Of a stretch of 64,000 nt of DNA, positions 47,933 to 57,052 are shown piece after piece. Origin of the DNA: Mammaliicoccus vitulinus (GTDB taxonomy: Bacteria; Bacillota; Bacilli; Staphylococcales; Staphylococcaceae); NCBI RefSeq assembly GCF_029024305.1, contig NZ_CP118974.1:434001-498000 (forward strand), read 5' to 3'. The first letter of the stretch is position 1, and every line of letters begins with the position of its first letter. The position numbers were made by a program, and so were the translations under genes. A model generated the notes under the pieces. It was not told where the DNA came from. It worked only from the letters and a program-made list of their open reading frames with translations, and did no database searches.

Positions 47933-48667
47933 ATGGTTAAATTTGCAATTTTAACAGATATACACGGAAATTATGATGCTTTAACAGCGGTGCTTGATGA
48001 TATAGATAGCAGACACGATATCGAACACATTTATAACTTAGGCGATAATATCGGTGTTGGTCATAGAACAAATGAAGTTCTTGAAGTTGTAACAAATCGA
48101 GATGATATGACTTATATTTCAGGAAATCATGATGAAGCGATTATGGCAGTTGCACATAATGAACCTTATCCAGAAAGTTTGAAAAATAAATTTTACGAAC
48201 ATCATCAATGGATAGTTGAACATCTAGATACAAAATATTATAACTTCTTGGATGGGTTGCAACGTGAAGTTACGCAAGAAATAGAAGGGTTAAACTTTTA
48301 TTTCACGCATTACCGCATACTCGAAGAAAATATGAAGCAACATATTAGTGAAGATCCATTTGAACCAATTATTGACCCATCATTAGAACATGTACACGGA
48401 TTATTCAATGGTATAGATGCTGACTTTGTAACCTTTGGACACAATCACGTGTTACATCACTTTGATGATATTGAAACAATATACTTTAATCCAGGATCAG
48501 TCGGTTTAAACAACGGTGCTTATGCAGTATATGGAATCGTCGAAGTTAACAACGGCGCAATAAATGTAGAACGCGTTAAAGTACCATATGATAATCAACC
48601 ATTTTTAGATGGATTTGATGAAAAAGATGTACCAGGCAAACAACTTATTTTTGAATCATTTATATAA
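47933..48667 (+). CDS. Calcineurin-like metallophosphoesterase
   Basis: 244 residues. Metal-site motifs in order: DIHGN (Asp9, His11), GDN (about 37), GNHDE (about 60), the FTHY His and GHNH with the terminal His pair. Such proteins hydrolyse phosphodiesters or dinucleoside polyphosphates; the closest described type is the YfcE/YkuE-like group, but the substrate is unknown. AAGGAG precedes the ATG. Last gene of the transcript; a long terminator follows. Confidence 0.87.
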   Translation: MVKFAILTDIHGNYDALTAVLDDIDSRHDIEHIYNLGDNIGVGHRTNEVLEVVTNRDDMTYISGNHDEAIMAVAHNEPYPESLKNKFYEHHQWIVEHLDTKYYNFLDGLQREVTQEIEGLNFYFTHYRILEENMKQHISEDPFEPIIDPSLEHVHGLFNGIDADFVTFGHNHVLHHFDDIETIYFNPGSVGLNNGAYAVYGIVEVNNGAINVERVKVPYDNQPFLDGFDEKDVPGKQLIFESFI

Positions 48668-48728
48668 TAGTAATCAGGAGTAGGATAGAAATCTTATGTT
48701 TCTTGAAAAAGATTTCCTTGCCAATATT

Positions 48729-48774
48729 AAAATCGAGGCTGAGACAATTCAATTGTCCCAGCCTCGATTTTTTG
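48729..48774 (+). terminator. Terminator after the phosphoesterase gene
   Basis: AAATCGAGGCTGAGACAATT pairs with AATTGTCCCAGCCTCGATTT (one mismatch), followed by T. Confidence 0.9.
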
Positions 48775-48830
48775 TTTGAATTGGATTAAAATGGAAATGT
48801 AAAATTCAGGAAAGAGGTGTTTTTATAATA

Positions 48831-49703
48831 ATGAATTATTACACTTTAATAGAATCATTAATAGGGAGAATAGAACTTAGCAACCAAGAAATACAAAAGT
48901 ATGAAAATTATAAAAAGGGAAGAGAAGGTGAAGATAAATTTATAAGTATATTAAAATCTATAAACCATGTAGAGTACATATATAATTTACAATTGAAAAA
49001 CAACCAATATTATCAATATGATTTTATTGTGATAACAGATAAAGTCATATATCAATTTGAAATTAAAAATTATTACGGCGCATATGAATTTAAAGACGGC
49101 AATTTAATCGGACAAAATGGATTTATAATTAAATACCCATCCGCACAGTTAGAGAGAAACGAATATTATTTAGAGCATATTATTACCAAGTTGAATATAC
49201 AAAGAATAGTAAAGAGTTATCTCGTTTTTACTAATGATAAATTCACCCTCTCTGGTGATACAAACGATGATTTATTTATTTTACCTACGCAAATTAAAAA
49301 AATAAACCAATTAATTCAAAACAACGAACCCCAAAATAACTACTTAATTAAAACTACGTTACAAACGCTTCACGACCCATTTGAAGATGAGTTTAACCAA
49401 TATCCAATTTATAAATTTGAAAATGTAAAACCAGGTATAAGATGTACATATTGTATGAATATAATAGAAAGATCACTAGAGAACAAACAGAAAATGATTA
49501 CTTGTCATAATTGCTACACGACAGTTTCTAGAAAAGAACTAATCTTGAAGACACTTGAAGAATTGTTATGTATTAAAGGCGCCCCATTTACAATGAGAGA
49601 AGCAAGGAAATGGTGTAATGGAGTACATAGAAATACCCTTTTATATATAATGAAAGGTCATTTTAAAGTTAAATTGAAAAATAAAACTAAAGTATACTAT
49701 TAA
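48831..49703 (+). CDS. NERD-domain protein with C-terminal zinc ribbon
   Basis: 290 residues. The nuclease-related domain occupies about 30-150: KGREGEDKFISIL (Glu), YQYDFIVITDKVIYQFEIKNYYG with the D...ExK nuclease core (Asp, Glu and Lys). A four-cysteine ribbon (CTYC ... CHNC, about 205-231) and a C-terminal stretch resembling a small helix-turn-helix (REARKWCNGVHRNTLLYI) follow. This suggests DNA or RNA processing. No partner gene identifies a pathway. AAAGAGGTG precedes the ATG. AT-rich even for this genome. Confidence 0.8.
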   Translation: MNYYTLIESLIGRIELSNQEIQKYENYKKGREGEDKFISILKSINHVEYIYNLQLKNNQYYQYDFIVITDKVIYQFEIKNYYGAYEFKDGNLIGQNGFIIKYPSAQLERNEYYLEHIITKLNIQRIVKSYLVFTNDKFTLSGDTNDDLFILPTQIKKINQLIQNNEPQNNYLIKTTLQTLHDPFEDEFNQYPIYKFENVKPGIRCTYCMNIIERSLENKQKMITCHNCYTTVSRKELILKTLEELLCIKGAPFTMREARKWCNGVHRNTLLYIMKGHFKVKLKNKTKVYY

Positions 49704-50057
49704 TAAGGTTGTATACCGACAAATGAAAATATAAATTTATGTGTGTTATGGGAAACTAAAGCAAAGCGCACGAAGACTCAAAAGATATTGTGCGTTTATG
49801 GTAAATATTGGATAAAACGCACGAAGACTCAAAAGATATCGTGCGATTATGGTAAAATATGGATAAAACGCACGAAGACTCAATAGATATCGTGCGATTA
49901 TGGTAAATATTGGATAAAACGCACGAAGACTCAAAAGATATTGTGCGTTTCAGTTCTAAATTATCTATCCAACCAAATATTAAAGCTAGTCATACTCCGA
50001 TTTTATCTCAACCTTAACTTCAACAAATACCATAACTCAATCAAAATCTGTATTAAC
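49704..50057. repeat. 51-bp hairpin tandem array (four copies) and flanks
   Basis: Four units with exact 51-bp period start at 49767, 49818, 49869 and 49920. Each contains CGCACGA ... TCGTGCG (or TTGTGCG), a 7-bp inverted repeat around AGACTCAAAAGATA, separated by GTAAATATTGGATAAAA. Because 51 is divisible by three, a 17-residue repeat peptide appears in one minus-strand frame; it is not credible as a gene. The remainder to 50057 holds nothing recognisable. Confidence 0.85.
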
Positions 50058-50102
50058 AAAAAAGTAAGCACGAGTCTAACAAAGCCTCGTGCTTACTTTT
50101 TT
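50058..50102. terminator. Terminator of the zinc efflux operon
   Basis: AAAAAGTAAGCACGAG pairs with CTCGTGCTTACTTTTT. Lies at the 3' end of czcD on the minus strand. Confidence 0.9.
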
Positions 50103-51045
50103 AATGAACATGCTCTTTATGATCCATACAACATAATAAGGAACTATCGTGTTGATGGTCTGTTGTTTCTAATTGGATTGTGGCATGGTGTATGGATTTG
50201 TCATTTAATTTGTGATTGATTTCTTCTATTATAATGTCACATTCTAATACTGTCTTTCTTCTATCTACAACTGCGTGACAACTTAATGCTGTTAAATCAC
50301 TTGTGATTGACCATATGTGTAAATCATGTACATCTATAATATCTGGATGGGATGTGATTGTTTCTGAAATTTCATGTATATTGATGTTTGAAGGAGTGCC
50401 TTCCATCAACACATTTAATGCTGATTTTGTAACGCCATACCCGCTTCTTATAATTAATATTGCAACAACAACACTTGCGATTGGGTCAGCGATCTTCCAA
50501 CCAAATGTTAACATGATGAGTGCTGCGACTATTGCACCGACTGAACCGAGTAAGTCACCGAGTACGTGAATAAAGGCGCCTCGCATATTTAAGTTGTTTT
50601 TAGTATCAGAACCTTTAAACATTAACCAAGCAATAAATAAGTTAACGATTAATCCAAGTGTACTTATAATAAGCATACCTGTTGATGCGACTTCTGGTGG
50701 ATTTATAAAACGTGTAATTGCTTCATAGAAAATATATAAGCTAATTGCAATCAACAAAATGCCGTTAATAAAAGCAGCTAAAATTTCGAAACGGCGATAA
50801 CCATAAGTTTTACGTTGGTTTGCGACACGTTCACCAAATTTAAAAGCCATAAGTGCAATAAATAATGAAATTGCATCACTTAGCATATGACCAGCGTCTG
50901 ATAACAATGCTAAACTATTTGTTACATATCCACCAATTACTTCTACAATCATAAATATCGTTATGATAAAGAATGAAATTAGCAATATTTTTTTATTGTT
51001 TGTATGAACATGGTTGTGCTCATGTCCGTGATGTTCATGTCCCAT
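50101..51045 (-). CDS. czcD: Cation diffusion facilitator, zinc efflux (CzcD/CzrB/ZitB)
   Basis: Zinc/proton antiporter of 314 residues with six helices. The N-terminus is His-rich (GHEHHGHEHNHVH), typical for a metal-gathering tail. The transport site is made by His and Asp of SDAGHMLSD (helix 2) and HVLGDLLGS (helix 5), the His/Asp pattern selective for zinc. The cytoplasmic C-terminal domain ends in HDSSLLCCMDHKEHVH, with further metal-binding residues. CzrA is directly upstream (21 bases), giving the standard czr operon. Confidence 0.93.
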   Translation of the reverse strand: MGHEHHGHEHNHVHTNNKKILLISFFIITIFMIVEVIGGYVTNSLALLSDAGHMLSDAISLFIALMAFKFGERVANQRKTYGYRRFEILAAFINGILLIAISLYIFYEAITRFINPPEVASTGMLIISTLGLIVNLFIAWLMFKGSDTKNNLNMRGAFIHVLGDLLGSVGAIVAALIMLTFGWKIADPIASVVVAILIIRSGYGVTKSALNVLMEGTPSNINIHEISETITSHPDIIDVHDLHIWSITSDLTALSCHAVVDRRKTVLECDIIIEEINHKLNDKSIHHATIQLETTDHQHDSSLLCCMDHKEHVH

Positions 51046-51066
51046 GAAAACACCTCCAAAATTGTA

Positions 51067-51366
51067 TTAATGTTTAGCGTGTTCGATTGCTTGTTTTAAT
51101 AATAAAATAACGTGGTCGTCGTCAATGGAGTAGTAGATACTCTTTCCTTCACGTTCAAATTTCACAAGACGAAGATTCTTTAAAAATCTCAACTGATGAG
51201 ATACTGAAGATTGGCTTAATGAAAGTGTTTCAGCTATACAACCAACTGAATGTCTACCTGTACATAATAAATGTAATATTTTTACGCGTGTTGGATCACT
51301 TAACGCTTTAAAAGTTTGTGATACAAGTAACAGTGTTTCATCGTCTAATATATTGTAAGTACTCAT
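51067..51366 (-). CDS. czrA: Zinc-responsive ArsR/SmtB repressor CzrA
   Basis: 99 residues, winged helix. The alpha-5 zinc site of S. aureus CzrA (Asp84, His86, His97, His100) is present one position earlier: Asp83, His85, His96, His99. The recognition helix [15 protein letters not shown] is nearly identical to CzrA. ATG at 51366 is 9 bases from GAGGAG; an in-frame ATG two codons earlier is too close. It represses itself and czcD until zinc binds; the operator lies immediately upstream. Confidence 0.93.
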   Translation of the reverse strand: MSTYNILDDETLLLVSQTFKALSDPTRVKILHLLCTGRHSVGCIAETLSLSQSSVSHQLRFLKNLRLVKFEREGKSIYYSIDDDHVILLLKQAIEHAKH

Positions 51367-51384
51367 TAACATCTTCTCCTCTAC

Positions 51385-51404
51385 ATATGAATATATGTTC
51401 ATAT
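51385..51404 (-). promoter_or_regulatory. CzrA operator
   Basis: ATATGAATATATGTTCATAT, an inverted repeat of the TGAA-N-TTCA type recognised by CzrA/SmtB repressors, just before the czrA ribosome binding site. Confidence 0.85.
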
Positions 51405-51506
51405 GTTAATTCTATTAAAAATAACGTTTTCTGTCAATGGATTATAAATTGACAAAATAGACATTATTATGAGATGTTTGTTTGAATAAAAATTTTGGAG
51501 GATACT

Positions 51507-51821
51507 ATGGTAAATATATATGGTTTAACAGTAGATGATGAATCTAGATGTGAGCATTACCAAACACCATTGGATATCATCGCAATTAAATTTAAATGTT
51601 GTAACAAATTCTATCCTTGTTATAAATGTCATAATGAATGTGAAAAACATGAAGCTAAAAGATGGGAAAAAAGTGAATTCGATGAACATGCAATTTTGTG
51701 TGGCGTGTGTAAACAAACACTTTCAATAAATGATTATATGCTTAAAGAAGTATGCCCACACTGTGATTCAAGGTTTAATCATCGATGCAAATATCATCAC
51801 CATTTGTATTTTAAAATTTAA
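51507..51821 (+). CDS. CHY-type zinc-finger protein
   Basis: 104 residues with eleven cysteines and many histidines. The order C-H-Y (SRCEHYQTPLD), FKCCNKFYPCYKCHNECEKH, CGVCKQ and CPHCDSRFNHRCKYH fits the CHY zinc-finger fold binding several zinc ions. Bacterial homologues are uncharacterised; in eukaryotes the fold occurs in ubiquitin ligases. ATG at 51507 follows TGGAGG. It is divergent from czrA, with the CzrA operator about 100 bases away, so zinc-dependent control is conceivable. Confidence 0.82.
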   Translation: MVNIYGLTVDDESRCEHYQTPLDIIAIKFKCCNKFYPCYKCHNECEKHEAKRWEKSEFDEHAILCGVCKQTLSINDYMLKEVCPHCDSRFNHRCKYHHHLYFKI

Positions 51822-51935
51822 TTTGCCAACGGAATTTAAAGGTAATTTATTACAAAATGTGTTATAATATTTTTAACTATAAAAACGAGATTTAAGAATA
51901 AGGTGAATGTTGCATAGAGAGAAGGAGGACATTGA

Positions 51936-52433
51936 ATGAAAGATTTAATAAAGGGTCATATATTAAGTGGCGAATTTGATACTGCATATAGATTGATGTC
52001 CGAAGTGAATTTCTTGGAATTTGAGGAACACTTCATTTCAGCAGCTCACGAAGAAGAAAGTACAATGTTTTATACATTTATATTAGATTCTATTAAGAAG
52101 GAAGAAACAAGTGAACTTCATGACTTAGCGTTTTTGTTACATGTCTATCCTTATAGTGAAAATGATGGTGCGTTTCGTTCAGCTTATTATCATGCTGAAA
52201 GATCGATGGTATTGACCGAGCACAAAGAAGTGAAGAGTTTGTTGCAAATGCTTTTATTACATGCAATTCCAGAACCTTTGCTTTCTGACAAACAAGCTTT
52301 TGATATCAGTAAACAAATACTAAAAATAGATCCTGAAAATAAAGTTGCTAGAAATATAATGAAAGAAACGGCTAAGAGAATGGATAAAGTTGTTGTAGAC
52401 TTTGCACAACTATCTAAATCTCAAAATGCTTAA
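51936..52433 (+). CDS. Conserved staphylococcal protein, helical (TPR-like)
   Basis: 165 residues, all predicted alpha-helical, no membrane segment, few basic residues. The C-terminal part (SKQILKIDPENKVARNIMKE) has the look of a tetratricopeptide unit. A gene of this type precedes a multidrug pump gene in S. aureus also, from memory. GAAGGAGGA precedes the ATG. A terminator separates it from the pump gene. Function unknown. Confidence 0.65.
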   Translation: MKDLIKGHILSGEFDTAYRLMSEVNFLEFEEHFISAAHEEESTMFYTFILDSIKKEETSELHDLAFLLHVYPYSENDGAFRSAYYHAERSMVLTEHKEVKSLLQMLLLHAIPEPLLSDKQAFDISKQILKIDPENKVARNIMKETAKRMDKVVVDFAQLSKSQNA

Positions 52434-52463
52434 ACCTAGTTGTTTGACTAGGTTTATTTTTTA
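52432..52463 (+). terminator. Terminator before the MDR pump
   Basis: AAACCTAGT pairs with ACTAGGTTT around TGTTTG, followed by ATTTTTT. Confidence 0.85.
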
Positions 52464-52508
52464 TGCCATTATTGGAAAGTTATAAAAAATAAATATTAGG
52501 AGATATAA

Positions 52509-53939
52509 ATGGATAATCAGTTTAAAAGAAAAATAATTATGATTGTATTTTTAGTTGGTACATTCTTCATGATTTTAAACGAGACGCTTTTAAATATTGC
52601 ATTAAAAGAATTAATGTCAGTGTTTAATTTAGATGCGCCAACTGTCCAATGGATGGCAACTGGTTTTATGTTAGTAATGGGTGTACTAACGCCATTGTCT
52701 GCCGTGGTGAATCAATGGTTTACAACGAGAAGGTTATTTTTAGGGTTAGTAACAATATTCTCACTTGGAACTTTAATAGCAGGGTTAGCAGTCAATTTTC
52801 CTATGTTATTGGTAGGTCGAATGATTCAAGCTGCAGGAACAGGTCTTATGATTCCTACAGTTATGAATGCTATGCTCATGTTATATAGCGAAAATGAACG
52901 TGGGAAAATTATGGGGCAATTTGGTTTAGTCATTATGTTTGCACCAGCATTAGGACCGACATTATCAGGGGTGATTGTAGATTATATGGGATGGAGATGG
53001 TTATTTTTAATTGTCCTTCCATTTATGTTATTTACGTTTATTTTTGCCCATAGATATCTGCAAAATGTTGGCGAAATTACGAAACCTAAAATCGATATTT
53101 TCTCAATTGTTTTGTCTACAATAGGAATATCATCAATTATTTATAGTGTATCTTCAGTAAGTAGTACTGCAGGTGGATTCACTAATCCATCAATTTTTAT
53201 AACGTTAATTGTTGGTTTAATCGCGATGACGTTATTTGTATTGAGACAACTTAAATTAGAAGAACCGTTATTAGATTTAAAAGTATTTAAGTACCATAAC
53301 TATACGAAGGGCGTCATCATATTTGTTGTTGTAATTATGACAATGTTCGCCTCTGAAATTGTTATGCCTATGTACTTACAAGGACCAATGGGATTCAGTG
53401 CTAAAGTTGCTGGACTTATTTTATTACCGGGAGCTCTATTGAATGGTTTCTTATCACCATTTATGGGTGCAATATTTGATAAAGTTGGACCAAGAAAACT
53501 AGTTGTACCAGGATTAATTATACTATTATGTGTTGCGATATTTTATTCAACGATTCACCCAGGTATTTCAGTTTGGGTATTTGTAGTCGTGTATATCATT
53601 TTAATGATCAGTATCTCTGCTGTATTAATGCCAGCGAATACGAATGCTGTAAATGCCTTACCAAAAGAATTGTACCCACATGGAACAGCTGTTTCCAATA
53701 TGTTACAACCAATTGGTGGCGCATTAGGTATTGCGATATTTGTCAGTATTATGAATGGTGGTCAAACCGCTGCACTTAAAGGTATTAAAAATCCAACAAC
53801 AGAACAAATTAATCATGCGATGACTGAGGGCATACATCAGTCATACTGGTTTGGTATTGTATTATTAGCTTTTGCGGTAATTGTAGGATTTACAGTTACA
53901 AGAGCAAACTATAGTAAATCATTGGAAGAAAATTCTTAA
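52509..53939 (+). CDS. MDR family MFS transporter (DHA2, EmrB/LmrB-like)
   Basis: 476 residues, 14 predicted helices. Motif C is MFAPALGPTLSGVIVDYMGW; QAAGTGLMIPTVMNA and LRQLKLEEPLLDLKVFKY match the protein at 20898-22367 closely, so the two pumps are paralogues. Proton-driven export of hydrophobic drugs is expected; the actual substrates are unknown. ATTAGGAGA precedes the ATG. It is followed by a long inverted repeat holding a B module. Confidence 0.85.
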   Translation: MDNQFKRKIIMIVFLVGTFFMILNETLLNIALKELMSVFNLDAPTVQWMATGFMLVMGVLTPLSAVVNQWFTTRRLFLGLVTIFSLGTLIAGLAVNFPMLLVGRMIQAAGTGLMIPTVMNAMLMLYSENERGKIMGQFGLVIMFAPALGPTLSGVIVDYMGWRWLFLIVLPFMLFTFIFAHRYLQNVGEITKPKIDIFSIVLSTIGISSIIYSVSSVSSTAGGFTNPSIFITLIVGLIAMTLFVLRQLKLEEPLLDLKVFKYHNYTKGVIIFVVVIMTMFASEIVMPMYLQGPMGFSAKVAGLILLPGALLNGFLSPFMGAIFDKVGPRKLVVPGLIILLCVAIFYSTIHPGISVWVFVVVYIILMISISAVLMPANTNAVNALPKELYPHGTAVSNMLQPIGGALGIAIFVSIMNGGQTAALKGIKNPTTEQINHAMTEGIHQSYWFGIVLLAFAVIVGFTVTRANYSKSLEENS

Positions 53940-53956
53940 TAAAATTTGTGGTTTCA

Positions 53957-54174
53957 GACTGAGTCTGGGACATAAATGTCCTAAACTATAATGATTTTGT
54001 AACGTGCATGCTTGCCTGGGGGTATGGCTCGAGCCTGTAGTCTCTCGCACATACTATTCCCCCGGGCGTCAGCACTTTACAAAATTAGAAATATAAAAAT
54101 CACCCAATCCAAAATTATTCCTATGGATTGGGTGATTTATTTTAAGTGGGATTTATGTCTCAGACTCAGTCTCT
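53957..54174. repeat. B module and E hairpin enclosed in a long inverted repeat
   Basis: The ends AGACTGAGTCTGGGACATAA (53957 on) and GGATTTATGTCTCAGACTCA (to about 54172) are complementary over about 25 bases. Inside are the B core (54004-54075) with the AGCCTGTAGTCT loop, and an E-type hairpin (54097-54138, CACCCAATCC / GGATTGGGTG). No A module, 41-bp unit or ORF. It acts as the terminator region after the MFS gene. Confidence 0.75.
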
Positions 54175-54250
54175 TTTGATTTTATGGAATATTTTTGAAT
54201 ATATGGGGTATATGTCAATATGTTGAACATGTAAATAAGGAGGAACATTT

Positions 54251-55315
54251 GTGTCAAATGTTAAAGAAGCAACAAAAATAGGTTTTGCCTATGTAGGTGT
54301 CGTAGTTGGAGCAGGGTTTTCAACAGGCCAAGAAGTAATGAAATTCTTTACCCATTATGGTTTGTATGGCTATTTAGGGGTGATTATTTCAGGAATCATG
54401 TTAGCCTTTTTTGGTAGACAAGTAGCCAAAATTGGTACAGCACTAGATGCTGATGATCATAGTTCTACTATCAATTATTTATTCGGTAAAGCTGGTATTG
54501 TCATCGACTATATATTGATATTCTTCTTATTTGGAATATCTGTCACGATGATAGCAGGTGCCGGTTCTGCATTCCAAGAAAGTTTTGGTGTGCCAACTTG
54601 GTTAGGCGCATTAATTATGTGTGCTGTTATTTATGTAACGCTCTTATTAGACTTTGATAAAATTGTAAAAGCTTTAGGTGTGGTGACACCATTCTTGATC
54701 ATCATCATTCTTATAATTGCAGGTTATTTCTTTATGAATGGACATGTTAGTATTTTAGAAGTTAATCGTACTGTTGAAGAACCAAGTCTGTTTTGGGGCA
54801 TTGCTCAAGGCTTTATTTACGGAGGCTTAGCCTTTTCTGTAGGTTTTAGTACTTTAATTGCAATAGGTGGAGATGCTGATAAACGTAGAATTTCAGGATT
54901 AGGTGGAATTATTGGTGGCGTTATCTACTTGGTATTATTAGCGCTTATTAATTCTGGTTTATTAGCTGAATATCCTAGTATCAAAGATGTAGAAATTCCA
55001 ACATTAGCGTTAGCTAGAACGATTTCTCCTATAGTTGGTTTTGCGTTATCAGTTATTATGTTAATGGTTATGTATAATACTATTTTAGGATTAATGTATT
55101 CATTTACTGCTAGATTTACAGTGCCGTTTTCTAAAAAATATGTTTTATTACTAACAATAGCAATGTTATTAGCGTATGGTTTAAGTTTCGTAGGTTTCTC
55201 AGCACTAATTGATAAGCTATATCCAGCAATGGGTGTAATTGGTTTAGTGATATGTGGTGCGATACTTGTTAAATACATTTCAAGAAAAAAAGATAATAAA
55301 AAACATATCGCATAA
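54251..55315 (+). CDS. YkvI-family membrane transporter
   Basis: 354 residues, ten predicted helices. Start motif FAYVGVVVGAGFSTGQEVMKFF is the helix-1 break of LeuT-fold transporters (GxGxxxGQE), and the whole matches the YkvI family of amino-acid-transporter-like proteins. Substrate unknown. Start is GTG at 54251, 6 bases after AAGGAGGAA. The esterase gene follows about 48 bases downstream; no terminator is seen between them. Confidence 0.82.
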   Translation: MSNVKEATKIGFAYVGVVVGAGFSTGQEVMKFFTHYGLYGYLGVIISGIMLAFFGRQVAKIGTALDADDHSSTINYLFGKAGIVIDYILIFFLFGISVTMIAGAGSAFQESFGVPTWLGALIMCAVIYVTLLLDFDKIVKALGVVTPFLIIIILIIAGYFFMNGHVSILEVNRTVEEPSLFWGIAQGFIYGGLAFSVGFSTLIAIGGDADKRRISGLGGIIGGVIYLVLLALINSGLLAEYPSIKDVEIPTLALARTISPIVGFALSVIMLMVMYNTILGLMYSFTARFTVPFSKKYVLLLTIAMLLAYGLSFVGFSALIDKLYPAMGVIGLVICGAILVKYISRKKDNKKHIA

Positions 55316-55363
55316 AATAATTGAATATGTTAAACTATCTTCTTACATGAGGAAGTGAAACAT

Positions 55364-56398
55364 ATGAAGAGAAAAAAACGACGATTGTTTATTTTGGTTG
55401 TAGCGATTATCGTTGTTGTAAGTGGATTTTATATTTACAATAAATATCAGGAACATAAGCAACGAGAAATACAATTACAAGCTCAAAGAGCCAATCAATT
55501 ACTCCTTAACAATAAAAAAGTGAAATTGATACGTGATGTTTCATACGGGCACAACGCTCCAAATAGTCAAATGGATGTTATTATGCCTTCAAATATAAAG
55601 AAAAACGAAAAATTACCTGTTATATTTTGGACGCATGGCGGTGGTTTTATCGCAGGAGATAAAAGACCTAAAAATCCATACTTGGCACAAATCGCTGAAA
55701 AAGGATATATCATTGTAAATGTTAATTATGCTTTAGCACCTGATTCACAATATCCAACACCGATAGAACAATTAGATCAAGCAACTAAATATACGTTGAA
55801 ACATAAAAATAAATTTAATATTGATTATAAACAAATACTCTATGGTGGTGACTCTGCAGGCGCTCAAATTGCAAGTCAATATGTAGCAATTCAAACTAAT
55901 CCTAAGTTACAACAGCAAATGGATATGAAGCCTAGTATTAAGAGGGATTATTTAAGAGGTGCCATTCTATTTGGTGGCCTTTATAATATGCAAACTGTCA
56001 GAGGTACTGAATTTCCAAGAATCGATTTATTTATGACAAGTTATACGGGTACGAAAGAATGGGAAAAGAACTTTGCACAAATAAATCAATTGTCTACTGT
56101 CGATCAAGTAACGAAATATTATCCACCTACATTTTTAACAGTGGGGGATGCTGATCCATTCGATCCACAAAATAGGGAATTTGATGAAGTTTTAAATGAG
56201 CAAGGTGTAGAAACAACGACTTCATTCTTTGATGGTACGCATGGTTTACGTCATCAATACCAATTTCACATGAATTTAAAAGAGTCTAAGAAGACTTATA
56301 ACAGTGTCATGATGTTCTTAGGTGCCAATACAAAACAATCACCATATGAGAATAACGCAAGTCAAGAATCTGAAACAGTTATTAAAAAAGATAAATAA
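55364..56398 (+). CDS. Membrane-anchored alpha/beta hydrolase (HSL-type esterase)
   Basis: 344 residues. Basic N-terminus (KRKKRR), one membrane helix (about 8-26), then an esterase domain outside. Oxyanion hole THGGGF, nucleophile elbow GGDSAGAQ (Ser), acid DADPFD and His in GTHGLRHQY are all present, as in hormone-sensitive-lipase-type esterases. Substrate unknown. ATG at 55364 with ATGAGGAAG upstream; an in-frame GTG three codons before is less well placed. A strong terminator follows. Confidence 0.83.
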   Translation: MKRKKRRLFILVVAIIVVVSGFYIYNKYQEHKQREIQLQAQRANQLLLNNKKVKLIRDVSYGHNAPNSQMDVIMPSNIKKNEKLPVIFWTHGGGFIAGDKRPKNPYLAQIAEKGYIIVNVNYALAPDSQYPTPIEQLDQATKYTLKHKNKFNIDYKQILYGGDSAGAQIASQYVAIQTNPKLQQQMDMKPSIKRDYLRGAILFGGLYNMQTVRGTEFPRIDLFMTSYTGTKEWEKNFAQINQLSTVDQVTKYYPPTFLTVGDADPFDPQNREFDEVLNEQGVETTTSFFDGTHGLRHQYQFHMNLKESKKTYNSVMMFLGANTKQSPYENNASQESETVIKKDK

Positions 56399-56432
56399 AA
56401 AAACAAACTAAGTTCGCTTAGTTTGTTTTTTT
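56398..56432. terminator. Bidirectional terminator esterase/GNAT
   Basis: AAAACAAACTAAG pairs with CTTAGTTTGTTTT around TTCG, with A/T runs on both sides. Confidence 0.9.
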
Positions 56433-56934
56433 ATAATAATTTTCCCATCATAAATTCATCATAATATTTATCGTTGAAAAACAGTGTATCTTCTCTCTTA
56501 CCTTCAACTTTAAAACCAAATTTTTCATATAAGCGATAAGCTGGTTCGTTCTCAGTAACAACATTTAGTTCTAGTCGGTGAAGTTGTTGTCTTATAGCCC
56601 AAGCTTCAGTTTCTTGGAGCAATTTATAGCCAATACCTTTGTTTCTAAATGATGGTAACAACCCCATTGCAATCTTAGCTGCATGATTATTTCTTTTAGT
56701 TCTTCCACCTTGAAGTGTCACATATCCAACTAAAGCATCGTTTAGTTCTGCCACGATAATCGTAGAATTACTTGTTGTAATCATTTCTTCTAGAAATAAA
56801 GTTTGATTTTGTATTGAAATTTGGTGTTCACCTGGATTAAATAATAGATATTCTGATTGATTAATGACGCTATCTAATAATTTATTAAAGTTTTCTACAT
56901 CATTTATTCGAATTTCGCGTATGATTTCTTTCAT
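56431..56934 (-). CDS. GNAT acetyltransferase (RimJ/RimL or PhnO-like)
   Basis: 167 residues. GNAT motif A is MGLLPSFRNKGIGYKLL (acetyl-CoA loop RNKGIG), followed by LNVVTENEPAYRLYEKFGFKVEGKRED, the typical C-terminal strand-helix of small-molecule or protein N-acetyltransferases. No drug-specific feature is visible. AGGAGATA precedes the ATG. Divergent from graX; their starts lie 118 bases apart. Confidence 0.83.
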   Translation of the reverse strand: MKEIIREIRINDVENFNKLLDSVINQSEYLLFNPGEHQISIQNQTLFLEEMITTSNSTIIVAELNDALVGYVTLQGGRTKRNNHAAKIAMGLLPSFRNKGIGYKLLQETEAWAIRQQLHRLELNVVTENEPAYRLYEKFGFKVEGKREDTLFFNDKYYDEFMMGKLL

Positions 56935-57052
56935 AAAATATCTCCTATTTCTATTTATAAATTACAAACAATGTTATATTTATGGTAAATATGCAATAAG
57001 TTATAAATATTATAACACACATATAAAGTCCGAATGTAAAGGAGTGCTTAAA

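Noticed and set aside
49746-49934. 62-residue minus-strand ORF with a 17-residue repeat
   Set aside because: It exists only because the non-coding repeat period (51 bp) is divisible by three; no ribosome binding site.
49941-50219. 92-codon plus-strand ORF over the 3' end of czcD
   Set aside because: It crosses the czcD terminator and is the antisense shadow of a well-supported zinc transporter.
56864-57052. N-terminal 63-codon extension of GraX
   Set aside because: It overlaps the divergent GNAT gene, and the ATG at 57053 has the ribosome binding site and matches the known GraX start.
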